Position numbers and translations under genes: made by a program
Shown: one piece after another, positions 27,943-36,671 of the stretch
Numbering within the stretch: position 1 is the first letter of the stretch
Layout of the letters: every line of letters starts with the position of its first letter
DNA from: Microbispora sp. H11081
GTDB lineage: Bacteria > Actinomycetota > Actinomycetes > Streptosporangiales > Streptosporangiaceae
NCBI RefSeq assembly: GCF_012999535.1
Contig: NZ_JABBWV010000008.1
Span: 219,952 to 283,951, forward strand
Direction: 5' to 3'
Length of the DNA stretch: 64,000 nt
Notes under the pieces: generated by a model
What the model was told of the DNA's origin: nothing
What the model saw: only the letters and a program-made list of their open reading frames with translations
Database searches by the model: none

Positions 27943-27967
27943 TTCGATCGGACCTGAGCCGGAAACC
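27943..27967 (+). promoter_or_regulatory. leader motif shared by both dehydrogenase genes
   Basis: TTCGAT-N6-TGAGCCGGAA here matches TTCGAT-N5-TGAGCCGGAA at 25978-26000 before the first paralogue. The motif begins 47-48 bp before each ATG. It is either a regulatory element or a relic of the tandem duplication. Confidence 0.35.
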
Positions 27968-27989
27968 ACGTATCGACCTGGAGCCTTCG

Positions 27990-29528
27990 ATGTCCAAGCC
28001 TCTCGCCACGGCACTCGCGGCCGCACTCGGCGCGGTGCTCGCCTCCGCCGCGCTCGTCGCGACCGGGCCCGCTCCGGCGGGCGCGGCCACCGGCGGATTC
28101 GACTTCACCCGGGCGCAGGCCGCCACCACGGGCCTCCGGGCGCCCTGGGGCATGGCCTTCCTCCCCGACGGCAGCGCCCTCGTCTCGGAACGCGACACCG
28201 CGACCATCGCGCAGGTGCGACCAGGATCCGCGCCCGTGCGGGTGGCCACCGTCCCGAACGTGTCGCCGGGGGGCGAGGGCGGCCTGCTCGGCATCGCCGT
28301 CTCCCCCTCCTACGCCCAGGACCAGTGGGTCTACGCCTATTTCACCTCCGCCTCCGACAACCGGGTGGTCCGGTTCAGGCTCGGCTCCCCGCAGACCCAG
28401 CAGGCGATCCTCACGGGCATCCCCCGCGCCCAGTTCCACAACGGCGGGCGCATCGCGTTCGGCCCCGACGGCATGCTGTACGTCAGCACCGGCGACGCGG
28501 GGACCACCGCCAACGCCCAGGACCTGAACAGCACCGGCGGCAAGATCCTCCGGATGCGGCCCGACGGCACGGTCCCGGCGGACAACCCGTTCTCCGGCTC
28601 GCGGGTCTACAGCTACGGCCACCGCAACGTGCAGGGGCTCGCCTGGGACGAGAGCGGCCGGCTGTACGCCACCGAGTTCGGCCAGAACACCACGGACGAG
28701 ATCAACCACATCCAGCCGGGACGCAACTACGGCTGGCCGGTCTGCGAGGGCGTGTGCGGCGACTCGCGCTACACCAACCCCATCCAGACCTGGAGCACCT
28801 CGGAGGCCTCGCCCAGCGGCCTCGCCTACGCCAACGGCACGCTCTTCGCCGCGGCGCTGCGCGGGACGCGGCTGTGGGCGGTCCCGGTCAGCGGGGGCAG
28901 CAGGTCGGGCACGCCGGTGAGCGAGTTCCAGGGCACGTACGGACGCCTGCGCGCCGTGACCGTGGGCCCGGACGGATGGCTCTGGGTGGCGACGAGCAAC
29001 CGCGACGGCAGGGGGACCCCGGCCGCCGACGACGACCGGATCATCCGCGTCCCGCCGGCGGGCGGCCCCTCGCCGTCGCCGAGCCCTTCACCGAGCCCTT
29101 CACCGAGCCCTTCACCGTCGGCCAGCCCGTCGCCGTCACCGTCGCCGAGTCCCTCGCCGTCGCCCAGCGTCTCTCCCTCCGCCCGCCCCTCGCCCGGCGT
29201 CTCGCCGTCGGCCGGTCCGCGCGCGTGCTCGGCGTCGTACCAGGTGGTCAACCAGTGGCAGGGCGGCTTCCAGGGCGAGCTGACGGTGCGCAACACGGGA
29301 ACCGCGGCGACGTCGTCGTGGACCGTCACCCTGACCTTCCCCAACGGCCAGCGCGTCACGCAGATGTGGGGCGGGCTCTTCACCCAGTCGGGTGCGACGG
29401 TCACCGTCACCAACGAGTCCTGGAACGGCACGCTCGCGCCGAACGCGTCGACGACGGCCGGTTTCCTCGCGAGCTGGTCCGGCGGCGCCAACGGGACCCC
29501 GGCGCCCGTGACCTGTACGGCCGCCTGA
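27990..29528 (+). CDS. secreted glucose/sorbosone dehydrogenase with CBM2
   Basis: 512 residues. Signal peptide about 1-33 ending PAPAGA. The GSDH domain (about 38-358) repeats the motifs of the upstream paralogue almost word for word (WGMAFLPDGSALVSERDTA, HNGGRIAFGPDGMLYVSTGDAG, YSYGHRNVQGLAWD). A Pro/Ser linker of about 50 residues leads to a canonical CBM2 (about 411-512) with NQWQGGF, TQMWGG and ESWNGTL, the three Trp that bind crystalline cellulose. It should oxidise sugars at the cellulose surface with PQQ and an unknown electron acceptor. GGAG precedes the ATG. A terminator and 116 bp separate it from its twin. Confidence 0.88.
   Translation: MSKPLATALAAALGAVLASAALVATGPAPAGAATGGFDFTRAQAATTGLRAPWGMAFLPDGSALVSERDTATIAQVRPGSAPVRVATVPNVSPGGEGGLLGIAVSPSYAQDQWVYAYFTSASDNRVVRFRLGSPQTQQAILTGIPRAQFHNGGRIAFGPDGMLYVSTGDAGTTANAQDLNSTGGKILRMRPDGTVPADNPFSGSRVYSYGHRNVQGLAWDESGRLYATEFGQNTTDEINHIQPGRNYGWPVCEGVCGDSRYTNPIQTWSTSEASPSGLAYANGTLFAAALRGTRLWAVPVSGGSRSGTPVSEFQGTYGRLRAVTVGPDGWLWVATSNRDGRGTPAADDDRIIRVPPAGGPSPSPSPSPSPSPSPSPSASPSPSPSPSPSPSPSVSPSARPSPGVSPSAGPRACSASYQVVNQWQGGFQGELTVRNTGTAATSSWTVTLTFPNGQRVTQMWGGLFTQSGATVTVTNESWNGTLAPNASTTAGFLASWSGGANGTPAPVTCTAA
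29068..29215 (+). repeat. Pro-Ser linker repeat (second dehydrogenase)
   Basis: Tandem Pro-Ser coding units including a repeated AGCCCTTCACCG unit, joining the catalytic and CBM2 domains. Confidence 0.8.
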
Positions 29529-29540
29529 CGCCCGCCCGGG

Positions 29541-30314
29541 TCAGCGTGGCCCGACGAAGAGGGTCTGGGTGGCCGTGCCGACCTCGCCCGACTGGTCGAA
29601 CAGCGTGGTGCGGGTGAGCCCGCGCCCCTGCGGCCCGATCGTCGTGGCGGCGTCCAGGCAGATCCACTCCCCTTCGGGGGCGCGGAACAGCGAGATGGTG
29701 AGGTCCACGTTGGCGAAGAGATAGGCGTCGAAGTCCAGGACGCCGCTGATGCCGCTGGCGCTGTCGGCGAACATCGCGAGCCGTTCCAGCGGCGTGATGT
29801 CCTCGCCCTCGACCAGTGGCACCCGGGCCCTGCCCCACGCCACGGCGGGCCCGGGCTCGTCCGCTGAGCCCTTGACGAACCGCCAGTCCGTGGCCCTGCC
29901 GTACCCGAAGCCCCGGGCGATCCAGGAGCCGGCGTCATCGGGGACGGGCGGCGGGACCGGCGCGGGCGGCGGCGCGGCCTCGCTGGCCGGGCTGCCGGCT
30001 TCCCTGATGCGCCAGACGGTCGCCCTGACCAGCTCACGCCCGCCGGAGACGACGGAGGCGCCGAGACACTGCACCCGCCTGCCGTCCCTGATCATCTCGG
30101 TGCGCACGTCCACCTCGGCCACCGGCACGGGCGCGAACACGTCCACCGCCAGCCGGGCCGCCGCAGGCCCGGGAAAGCGGCCGGGGACGCGGGCGATCTC
30201 GTGCACCAGCAGCGCGGTGACCGGCCCCATGTGCTGATGTCCCGGATCCCACGGCCCTTGGGTGTGCTCCGTCGCCTGGTACCGGCCCTCGCCGAGCGGG
30301 ACGTACATCGCCAT
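29541..30314 (-). CDS. TesB-like acyl-CoA thioesterase
   Basis: 257 residues with two hot-dog halves, as in acyl-CoA thioesterase II-like proteins. The N-terminal half contains HQHMGPVTALLVHEIAR and RLAVDVFAPVPVAEVDV. The C-terminal half has LERLAMFADSASGISGVLDFD, LFANVDLTISLFRAPEGEWICLDA and the ending LTRTTLFDQSGEVG, which are family landmarks. A Pro-rich segment links the halves. The cytosolic role is hydrolysis of acyl-CoA. The start ATG 30314 has a TAGAAT -10 ending 8 nt upstream and no SD, so the mRNA is probably leaderless. It converges with the second dehydrogenase gene. Confidence 0.85.
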   Translation of the reverse strand: MAMYVPLGEGRYQATEHTQGPWDPGHQHMGPVTALLVHEIARVPGRFPGPAAARLAVDVFAPVPVAEVDVRTEMIRDGRRVQCLGASVVSGGRELVRATVWRIREAGSPASEAAPPPAPVPPPVPDDAGSWIARGFGYGRATDWRFVKGSADEPGPAVAWGRARVPLVEGEDITPLERLAMFADSASGISGVLDFDAYLFANVDLTISLFRAPEGEWICLDAATTIGPQGRGLTRTTLFDQSGEVGTATQTLFVGPR

Positions 30315-30322
30315 GGAACAAG

Positions 30323-30328
30323 ATTCTA
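30323..30328 (-). promoter_or_regulatory. -10 element TAGAAT of leaderless thioesterase transcript
   Basis: Read on the minus strand, TAGAAT ends 8 nt before ATG 30314, the same geometry as at 18219-18224. Confidence 0.45.
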
Positions 30329-30397
30329 GAGGCGGTCACGAAGCGCGGCCGGGCCCGGTCGGGCCCGGCCGGTCAGGACGTGACCCCACGTCCACCG

Positions 30398-31831
30398 CTA
30401 TCTGTAGCGCCTGGTGCTCCGTCCCGGCCTGCGGCTCGCGACCGGTGCGCTGATGGTCACGGGGATCCCCGAGGGGGCCTGGGCGCCCGTGATGCGCTGG
30501 AGTTCGGCCTCGCCGGAGCAGACCTGGCTGGTCTGCGGGACGATCCCGGCGTCGGCCATCAACCGGGCCATCGCACGGCGCTGGTTGGGCAGGACGAGGG
30601 TGACGACGCTGCCGGACTCGCCGGCGCGGGCGGTGCGGCCGCCGCGGTGCAGGTAGTCCTTGGGGTCGCTGGGCGGGTCGACGTTGACGACGAGGTCGAG
30701 GTTGTCGACGTGGATGCCGCGCGCCGCGACGTTGGTCGCCACCAGCACCGTGACGTGACCGGTCTTGAACTGGGCGAGGGTGCGGGTGCGCTGGGGCTGG
30801 GACTTGCCCCCGTGGAGCGCGGCGGCGCGCACGCCGCTGTCCAGCAGGTTCTGGGTGAGCCGGTCCACGGCGTGCTTGGTGTCCAGGAACATGATCACCC
30901 TGCCGTCGCGGGCGGCGATCTCCACAGTGGTGGCCAGCTTGTCGGCGCCCTGGATGTGCAGCACGTGGTGCTCCATCGTGGTCACCGCGCCCGCCGAGGG
31001 GTCGACCGAGTGGACCACGGGATCGGTCAGGTAGCGGCGCACCAGCAGGTCGACGTTGCGGTCCAGCGTGGCGGAGAACAGCATCCGCTGGCCCGAGGGG
31101 CGCACCTGGTCGAGGAGGTAGGTGATCTGCGGCATGAAGCCCATGTCGGCCATCTGGTCGGCCTCGTCCAGCACGGTGATGCCGACCTGGTCGAGGCGGC
31201 AGTCGCCACGCTCGATGAGGTCCCTGAGCCGTCCGGGGGTCGCGACGACGACCTCGGCGCCCTCACGCAGGGCGCCGGCCTGCCGGCCGATCGACATGCC
31301 GCCGACGACGGCGGCCATCCGCAGCCGCAGCGACCGGGCGTACGGAGTGAGCGCGTCGGTGACCTGCTGGGCCAGTTCCCGGGTGGGGACGAGGATCAGG
31401 GCCAGCGGCCGCCGCGACTCCGCGCGCTGTCCGAAGGTGCGGGCGAGCAGGGCCAGGCCGAAGGCGAGGGTCTTGCCCGACCCGGTGCGGCCCCGCCCGA
31501 GGACGTCCCGGCCCGCCAGGGAGTTCGGCAGCGTGGCCGCCTGGATCGGGAACGGCTCGTGCACACCCTGGCTGGTGAGCGTCTTGTTCAGCGCGGGCGG
31601 CATGCCCAGTTCGGCGAACGTCGCGGCCTCCGGCAGGGCCGGGGTGACGCTGACCGGCAGCGCGAACTCCCCCTGGAGCCCGGCGGGGCGCCGGCCGTGC
31701 CCGCCGCCGGAACGCCCGGGTGCGCCGGAACGGCTCAGCGTCTGCCCGCCGAATCGGTCGCCCCTGCCGGAGCCGCCCATGCGGGAGGAGGAGGAGGAAT
31801 AGCGATCGTGCTTGCGAGTTGCGTGGTTCAT
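30398..31831 (-). CDS. DEAD-box RNA helicase (cold-shock type)
   Basis: 477 residues from ATG 31831, which has AGGAAGG 6 nt upstream; the open frame extends to 31966 but those 45 codons look non-coding. A Ser/Gly/Arg-rich N-terminal tail (1-60) precedes the RecA lobes: Q motif FAELGMPPALNKTLTSQG, motif I GRTGSGKT, PTRELAQQ, TPGRL, DEAD as LDEADQM, SAT as LFSATLD, and in lobe 2 ATNVAARGIH and HRGGRTARAG. The C-terminal tail is basic. It unwinds RNA duplexes, typically in ribosome assembly or mRNA decay in the cold. It lies downstream of cspA after a terminator and has its own leader hairpin near the SD. Confidence 0.92.
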   Translation of the reverse strand: MNHATRKHDRYSSSSSRMGGSGRGDRFGGQTLSRSGAPGRSGGGHGRRPAGLQGEFALPVSVTPALPEAATFAELGMPPALNKTLTSQGVHEPFPIQAATLPNSLAGRDVLGRGRTGSGKTLAFGLALLARTFGQRAESRRPLALILVPTRELAQQVTDALTPYARSLRLRMAAVVGGMSIGRQAGALREGAEVVVATPGRLRDLIERGDCRLDQVGITVLDEADQMADMGFMPQITYLLDQVRPSGQRMLFSATLDRNVDLLVRRYLTDPVVHSVDPSAGAVTTMEHHVLHIQGADKLATTVEIAARDGRVIMFLDTKHAVDRLTQNLLDSGVRAAALHGGKSQPQRTRTLAQFKTGHVTVLVATNVAARGIHVDNLDLVVNVDPPSDPKDYLHRGGRTARAGESGSVVTLVLPNQRRAMARLMADAGIVPQTSQVCSGEAELQRITGAQAPSGIPVTISAPVASRRPGRSTRRYR

Positions 31832-31841
31832 GGAGAACCTT

Positions 31842-31873
31842 CCTGGATGCGGCACGTGCCAGGTGAATCCAGG
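31842..31873 (-). promoter_or_regulatory. leader hairpin overlapping the helicase Shine-Dalgarno
   Basis: On the minus strand CCTGGAT (31873-31867) can pair with ATCCAGG (31848-31842), enclosing the palindrome GGCACGTGCC (31860-31851). The 3' arm takes up the first bases of the SD AGGAAGG (31844-31838), so folding would partly hide it. Confidence 0.45.
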
Positions 31874-32115
31874 CGCCATGAACGGCACAAGAATGGCGAG
31901 CACGAACCGGAAAATACGAGCCGTCAGGGAACTATCCGGGCTCGTGTGTGTCGAAATAATCGGCACTTGCCGAAATGAGCTGCTGCGGCGATGCCGATCA
32001 GCGGGCTGGAGCGGACTGATGCCCGGCCCGGACCTCAGTGGTCCGTCCGGTGTGCCGCGAAAGAGCGAACCTGCCCTGTGAGGCCGTCACGGCGTAGTGG
32101 ACGGCCGGAAGCGAC
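31874..32115. other. leader region of the helicase gene, no gene
   Basis: Together with the hairpin and terminator this makes a 336-bp gap (31832-32167). It has AT-richer stretches and a small stem TCGGC/GCCGA (31960-31964 with 31969-31973). A helicase promoter should lie here; I could not fix it. No ORF with coding character. Confidence 0.5.
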
Positions 32116-32150
32116 ACCGGGGCCCACACCCTGACGGCGCGGGCCCCGGT
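32116..32150 (-). terminator. terminator after cspA
   Basis: ACCGGGGCCC (32116-32125) and GGGCCCCGGT (32141-32150) form a perfect 10-bp stem with a 15-nt loop, 17 bp past the cspA stop. Confidence 0.65.
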
Positions 32151-32167
32151 CGCGTGACGCGCCGGCG

Positions 32168-32374
32168 TCAGGCGGCGACGATGTTCTCCGCCTGCGGGCC
32201 CTTCTGGCCCTGCGTGACGTCGAAGGCGACCTTCTGGCCCTCGCGCAGCTCACGGTAGCCGCCGTTGGAGACGATGTTGGAGTAGTGCGCGAAGACGTCG
32301 GCGCCGCCGCCGTCCTGCTCGATGAAGCCGAAGCCCTTTTCTGCGTTGAACCACTTCACGGTGCCAGAAGCCAT
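32168..32374 (-). CDS. cspA: cold shock protein, CspA family
   Basis: 68 residues, one cold-shock domain. RNP1 is KGFGFIEQ and RNP2 is VFAHYSNI; the [11 protein letters not shown] stretch is diagnostic. It binds single-stranded RNA/DNA as a chaperone. The SD (AAGGAG) is strong, 6 nt before the ATG. The leader of about 125 nt contains a 5' hairpin with a U-tract, a middle hairpin, and a third arm next to the SD that could compete for pairing (see leader entry). A DEAD-box helicase gene follows on the same strand, a common cold-response pairing. Confidence 0.95.
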   Translation of the reverse strand: MASGTVKWFNAEKGFGFIEQDGGGADVFAHYSNIVSNGGYRELREGQKVAFDVTQGQKGPQAENIVAA

Positions 32375-32502
32375 GGAGATCTCCTTAGTCAGGTGTCAAG
32401 CCGAAACCCGCATCGGGCGGGTTCCGCGTCGCCGCGATAGGCCCACACCCGGAGAAGACCGGAAAACAAAAATGCACCTGAGGTTACATACCGTCAGGTG
32501 CA
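32375..32502 (-). promoter_or_regulatory. structured cspA 5' leader with three-arm alternative pairing
   Basis: On the minus strand: arm 1 TGCACCTGA (32502-32494), arm 2 TCAGGTGCA (32481-32473) followed by TTTTTGTTTTCC (32472-32461), a 7-bp middle hairpin (32423-32417 with 32411-32405), then arm 3 ACACCTGA (32396-32389) directly before the SD. Arm 2 can pair with arm 1 (9 bp) or arm 3 (7 bp). The 317-bp gap 32375-32691 has no gene. Confidence 0.55.
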
Positions 32503-32507
32503 CACAA

Positions 32508-32537
32508 GTTTTATGGGTACCACAACTGCAACTGAAA
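32508..32537 (-). promoter_or_regulatory. predicted cspA promoter
   Basis: Minus-strand TTTCAG (32537-32532) and TAAAAC (32513-32508) are 18 bp apart, in the most AT-rich part of the region. Transcription would start close to arm 1 of the leader. Confidence 0.4.
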
Positions 32538-32691
32538 TCAGATTAGCACACGAAGCGCGATGCCACGAATCCCGCGCCGCCGGCGGCGCCGTTCGACTCG
32601 CTCTCGCCCGCCACTTCGCCGCCGCGGACGCCTCCGGACGATCAGCCGACGGCCCTCCCCCGCCACATGATGGGCGAAATAAGGTGCTGAC

Positions 32692-33663
<972 letters not shown>

Positions 33664-33706
33664 GCCACGCCTCCCGCCGGGCCCTACCGGGGCTCGGCCG
33701 GGAAGC

Positions 33707-33754
33707 GTCCGGCGGATGCCGCCCACGCGCGGCATGGGCCGGGCTCCGCCGGAC
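33707..33754. terminator. nested stem-loop between AKR and radical SAM genes
   Basis: Outer stem GTCCGGCGG (33707-33715) with CCGCCGGAC (33746-33754) and inner stem ATGCCGC (33716-33722) with GCGGCAT (33729-33735), with a 10-nt bulge on one side. It lies between convergent genes. Confidence 0.6.
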
Positions 33755-33772
33755 ACCACCCGGCGGCGGACG

Positions 33773-35071
33773 TCAGCGGTCGGTGGTGCGGCGGCGCCGG
33801 GCGCGGCGCGGGTACGCCTTGGCCGTCTCGGCCAGCCGCGCAGCGTGCTCGGCCTGCTTGCGCCAGTGCCCGTACGCGTCGCCGCGCTGGGCGAGCCGGT
33901 CCAGCTCGCGCATCGTGTCCAGCGGGATGAACGCGGGCTCGGCGTCCCGCCACGGCGTGCCGGGCAGCGGCATGAAGGTGTGGGTGTGGATGCGCGCCCC
34001 GAGATCGGCCAGGTCGGCGGCGAGCCGCAGCGACGCGTCCTGGTCCTCCGGCGACTCTCCCGGCAGCCCGAAGATGAAGTCGACGTTCGGGCGGAAGCCG
34101 TGCTCCACGGCGATGCGCACGGCGTCGCGGACCGGCCCGCTGCCGTGGCCGCGCCCGGCCTCGGCCAGCACGCGGTCGGAGCCCGACTGCGCTCCGATGA
34201 TGATGTTGTCGTTCGCCACGTATCGCTTGAGCAGCCGCATCGCCTCGGGCGTCACGTGCTCGGGGCGGATCTCCGAGGGGAAGCTGCCGAAGAACACCCG
34301 CCCGTTCGCCGGCAGCTCCTCCTTCACCCCCGCAAGCAGTTCCTCCACGGCGTCCAGCGCCGGCTCCGTCCCCTGCGTGCCGTACGAGAGGGAGGTGGGG
34401 GTGATGAAGCGGACGTCGCGCAGGCCGTGGGCCGCCATCTTGCGGACGTGCTCGCGCACGCTGTCCACGCCGCGGTGCCGGAACCTGCCGCCGAACATGA
34501 AAGGCGTCTGGCAGAAGCGGCACGTGTAGGCGCAGCCGCGCGTGATCTCGATCGGCCCGAAGTGGCGGCGCCGGTCGGGAAAGGACGGGAAGGCGTCGAG
34601 CGGCAGTTGCGGGGCGGGCGGCGTGCGCAGGGCGACGCCGTCGGCGTCGCGCACCGCCAGGCCGGGCACGGTGGTGAGCGGCCGGTCCGCGCGCAGCGCC
34701 TCGACCAGCGCGACGATCGTCGGCTCGCCCTCGCCGATCGCGGCGAGATCCCAGCCGGCGTCGAGGACCTGCTGCGGCTCGGCGGTGGCGTGCACCCCGC
34801 CGGCGATGTGCAGGACCCTGGGATCGTCGGCGATGGCGCGCACGGCGGCCAGTTCGGCGGCCATCGCCTCGGCGTCGGGCGAGTAGAACGACCACAGGAC
34901 CAGCACCCGGTCCGCCGGGCTCTCCGCGATGTGCGCCGCGGTCTCCTCCGGGGTGGTCCCGAGCCGCAGGTCGCACTCCGCCTTGGCGGTCTCCAACGCG
35001 CCGAGCAGCGCGTTCACGCCGTACGTCACGGCCTTGCGGTGGCGGACCACCACGGACACATCGAGGCTCAC
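33773..35071 (-). CDS. B12-binding-domain radical SAM protein
   Basis: 432 residues from GTG 35071; an upstream start at 35113 would add 14 residues without family resemblance. The N-terminal cobalamin-binding-like domain (about 1-150) includes VLHIAGGVHATAEPQQ and IGEGE. The radical SAM core has the 4Fe-4S motif CAYTCRFC (about 182-189), then SLSYGTQG, the GAQSGSDRVL block and FIFGLPGESPEDQ. Such TIGR04013-like proteins are of unknown reaction. No partner biosynthetic genes adjoin. A TACCCT element about 9 nt upstream would fit a leaderless start but is weak. Confidence 0.8.
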   Translation of the reverse strand: MSLDVSVVVRHRKAVTYGVNALLGALETAKAECDLRLGTTPEETAAHIAESPADRVLVLWSFYSPDAEAMAAELAAVRAIADDPRVLHIAGGVHATAEPQQVLDAGWDLAAIGEGEPTIVALVEALRADRPLTTVPGLAVRDADGVALRTPPAPQLPLDAFPSFPDRRRHFGPIEITRGCAYTCRFCQTPFMFGGRFRHRGVDSVREHVRKMAAHGLRDVRFITPTSLSYGTQGTEPALDAVEELLAGVKEELPANGRVFFGSFPSEIRPEHVTPEAMRLLKRYVANDNIIIGAQSGSDRVLAEAGRGHGSGPVRDAVRIAVEHGFRPNVDFIFGLPGESPEDQDASLRLAADLADLGARIHTHTFMPLPGTPWRDAEPAFIPLDTMRELDRLAQRGDAYGHWRKQAEHAARLAETAKAYPRRARRRRTTDR

Positions 35072-35172
35072 CCCTGGCAGGGTAGTGCCACCGCCCGCCG
35101 CCTCCGGCACCACCGGAACGCCCGGTGGAAAACGCGTTGCCCGCGGGCGGGCGCGGCAGGCAGGCTGGCGGG

Positions 35173-35721
35173 ATGCTGATCCGACGGGAGACCCCCGGCG
35201 ACGTCGATTCCGTCCGCGCGGTCGTCGCCGCCGCGTTCGCGCCCACCCAGGCGGTCCCCGGCCACGGCGGCGCGGACGGGCCGCCGGTCGAGGTGAGGTT
35301 GCTCGACGAGTTGCGCGCCGACCCCGGCTGGCTGCCGGAGCTGTCGCTCGTCGCGCCCGCGCCGGGCGGCGGGATCGCGGGCCACGTCGTCTGCACGAGG
35401 GCCCACGTGGACGCCGTGCCGGTGCTCGGGCTCGGGACGCTGGCCGTGCATCCCGACCACCAGCGGCGGGGTGTGGGCTCCGCGCTCGTGCACGCCGTGC
35501 TCGGGGCCGCCGAGGCGCTGGGCGAACCGCTGGTCGCGCTGCTCGGCGACCCCGCGTACTACTCGCGCTTCGGCTTCGAGCACTCGCGGACGTACGGCGT
35601 GACGGCCCCCGAGCCGCAGTGGGGGAAGTACTTCCAGGTCCGGGTCTTCGGACGACCGGTCCCCCCGCCTCGTGGGCGGTTCTCCTACGCGGCGCCCTTT
35701 TCCAGGGTTGACGGCGGGTGA
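35173..35721 (+). CDS. GNAT N-acetyltransferase (YhbS-like)
   Basis: 182 residues from ATG 35173; the frame is open earlier but those codons are intergenic in character. The acetyl-CoA loop is LAVHPDHQRRGVGSALVHA (about 96-114), followed by LGDPAYYSRFGFEHS, typical of YhbS-type proteins. The C-terminal PEPQWGKYFQVR block is also family-like. The substrate is unknown. It is divergent from the radical SAM gene by about 100 bp and is followed by the esterase and polX genes in a probable operon. Confidence 0.85.
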   Translation: MLIRRETPGDVDSVRAVVAAAFAPTQAVPGHGGADGPPVEVRLLDELRADPGWLPELSLVAPAPGGGIAGHVVCTRAHVDAVPVLGLGTLAVHPDHQRRGVGSALVHAVLGAAEALGEPLVALLGDPAYYSRFGFEHSRTYGVTAPEPQWGKYFQVRVFGRPVPPPRGRFSYAAPFSRVDGG

Positions 35722-35742
35722 CCGGTGTGACATGCAGCTCTT

Positions 35743-36666
35743 GTGAAGAAGATCCCGACGTGGCTCGTGCTCGTCGCCCTGGCGACCGGCTGCCAGGGCA
35801 CCGCGGAGTCCGCGCCGCCGCCCCCCGCCCGCTCCTCGGCCACGATCGTCTCCCAGGAGGCCGTGGACGAGCGGACGGACAAACTGGTGATCGAATCCCC
35901 GGCGACGGGCGGGCCGCGCTCTGTGTGGGTGCTGAAGCCCGTCGGCTGGAAGCCGGGGTCCACCGGCTGGCGCGGGCTGTACCTGCTGCACGGCTGCTGC
36001 GCGGGCGGCGCCTGGGACTGGCTCAGGACCGGTGAGGTGGCCCGGCTGACCACCCGCCTCGACGCCGTCGTCGTCGTCCCCGAGGGCGGTTCCATGGGCT
36101 GGTACGCCGACTGGCGCGACGGCCCCGGCTGGGAGACGTTCCACATGACCGAGGTGCCCCGCCTGGTCGAGCCGAGGTACGGCGTCGGCACGCGCCGCGC
36201 GGTCGCCGGTTTCTCCATGGGCGGTCTCGGCGCGTTCGCCTACGCGGCCAGGCACCCGGGGGTGTTCGAGGCCGCCGCGTCGTTCTCCGGGGTGCTCGAC
36301 ACCCGCGAGGACGTCCGCGGCTACCGGTCGTTCATGGCGGACAACGGCGTGGACACCGAGGACCTGTGGGGTGAGCCGAGCGCCTGGGCGGAGCACAATC
36401 CCGCCGACCTGGCCGGGCGGCTGAAGGGCCTGCGCCTCTACGCGTCCAGCGGCGACGGCGAGCCGGGCCCGCTGGACCCCGGTGGCCCTGGCGACGGGGT
36501 GATCGACCACACCGAGGCCGCGATCATGCGGCAGAACCGGAACTTCGCCAGGGCCGCCGAGAAGGCCGGAGTGAAGGTGACGACGGATTTCTACGGAAAC
36601 GGCACGCATACCTGGGCGTACTGGATGCGTTCGTTCGAACGCGCGCTGCCGCTTCTTCTACCCTGA
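35743..36666 (+). CDS. secreted esterase lipoprotein, alpha/beta hydrolase fold
   Basis: 307 residues. The N-terminus MKKIPTWLVLVALATGC carries a lipobox with Cys 17, so it is probably a membrane-anchored lipoprotein. The alpha/beta fold shows LYLLHGCC (oxyanion region), nucleophile elbow AGFSMGGLG (Ser about 157), and the catalytic His in GNGTHTWAYW near the end. It resembles the esterase D/Ag85-like group that hydrolyses or transfers acyl esters. GTG start; SD unclear. It ends 5 bp before polX, suggesting cotranscription. Confidence 0.85.
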   Translation: MKKIPTWLVLVALATGCQGTAESAPPPPARSSATIVSQEAVDERTDKLVIESPATGGPRSVWVLKPVGWKPGSTGWRGLYLLHGCCAGGAWDWLRTGEVARLTTRLDAVVVVPEGGSMGWYADWRDGPGWETFHMTEVPRLVEPRYGVGTRRAVAGFSMGGLGAFAYAARHPGVFEAAASFSGVLDTREDVRGYRSFMADNGVDTEDLWGEPSAWAEHNPADLAGRLKGLRLYASSGDGEPGPLDPGGPGDGVIDHTEAAIMRQNRNFARAAEKAGVKVTTDFYGNGTHTWAYWMRSFERALPLLLP

Positions 36667-36671
36667 GACGC

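Noticed and set aside
27115..29215. Short-period repeats taken as a possible CRISPR or mobile element
   Set aside because: They are in-frame Pro-Ser linker codons of secreted enzymes with no spacers or flanking inverted repeats.
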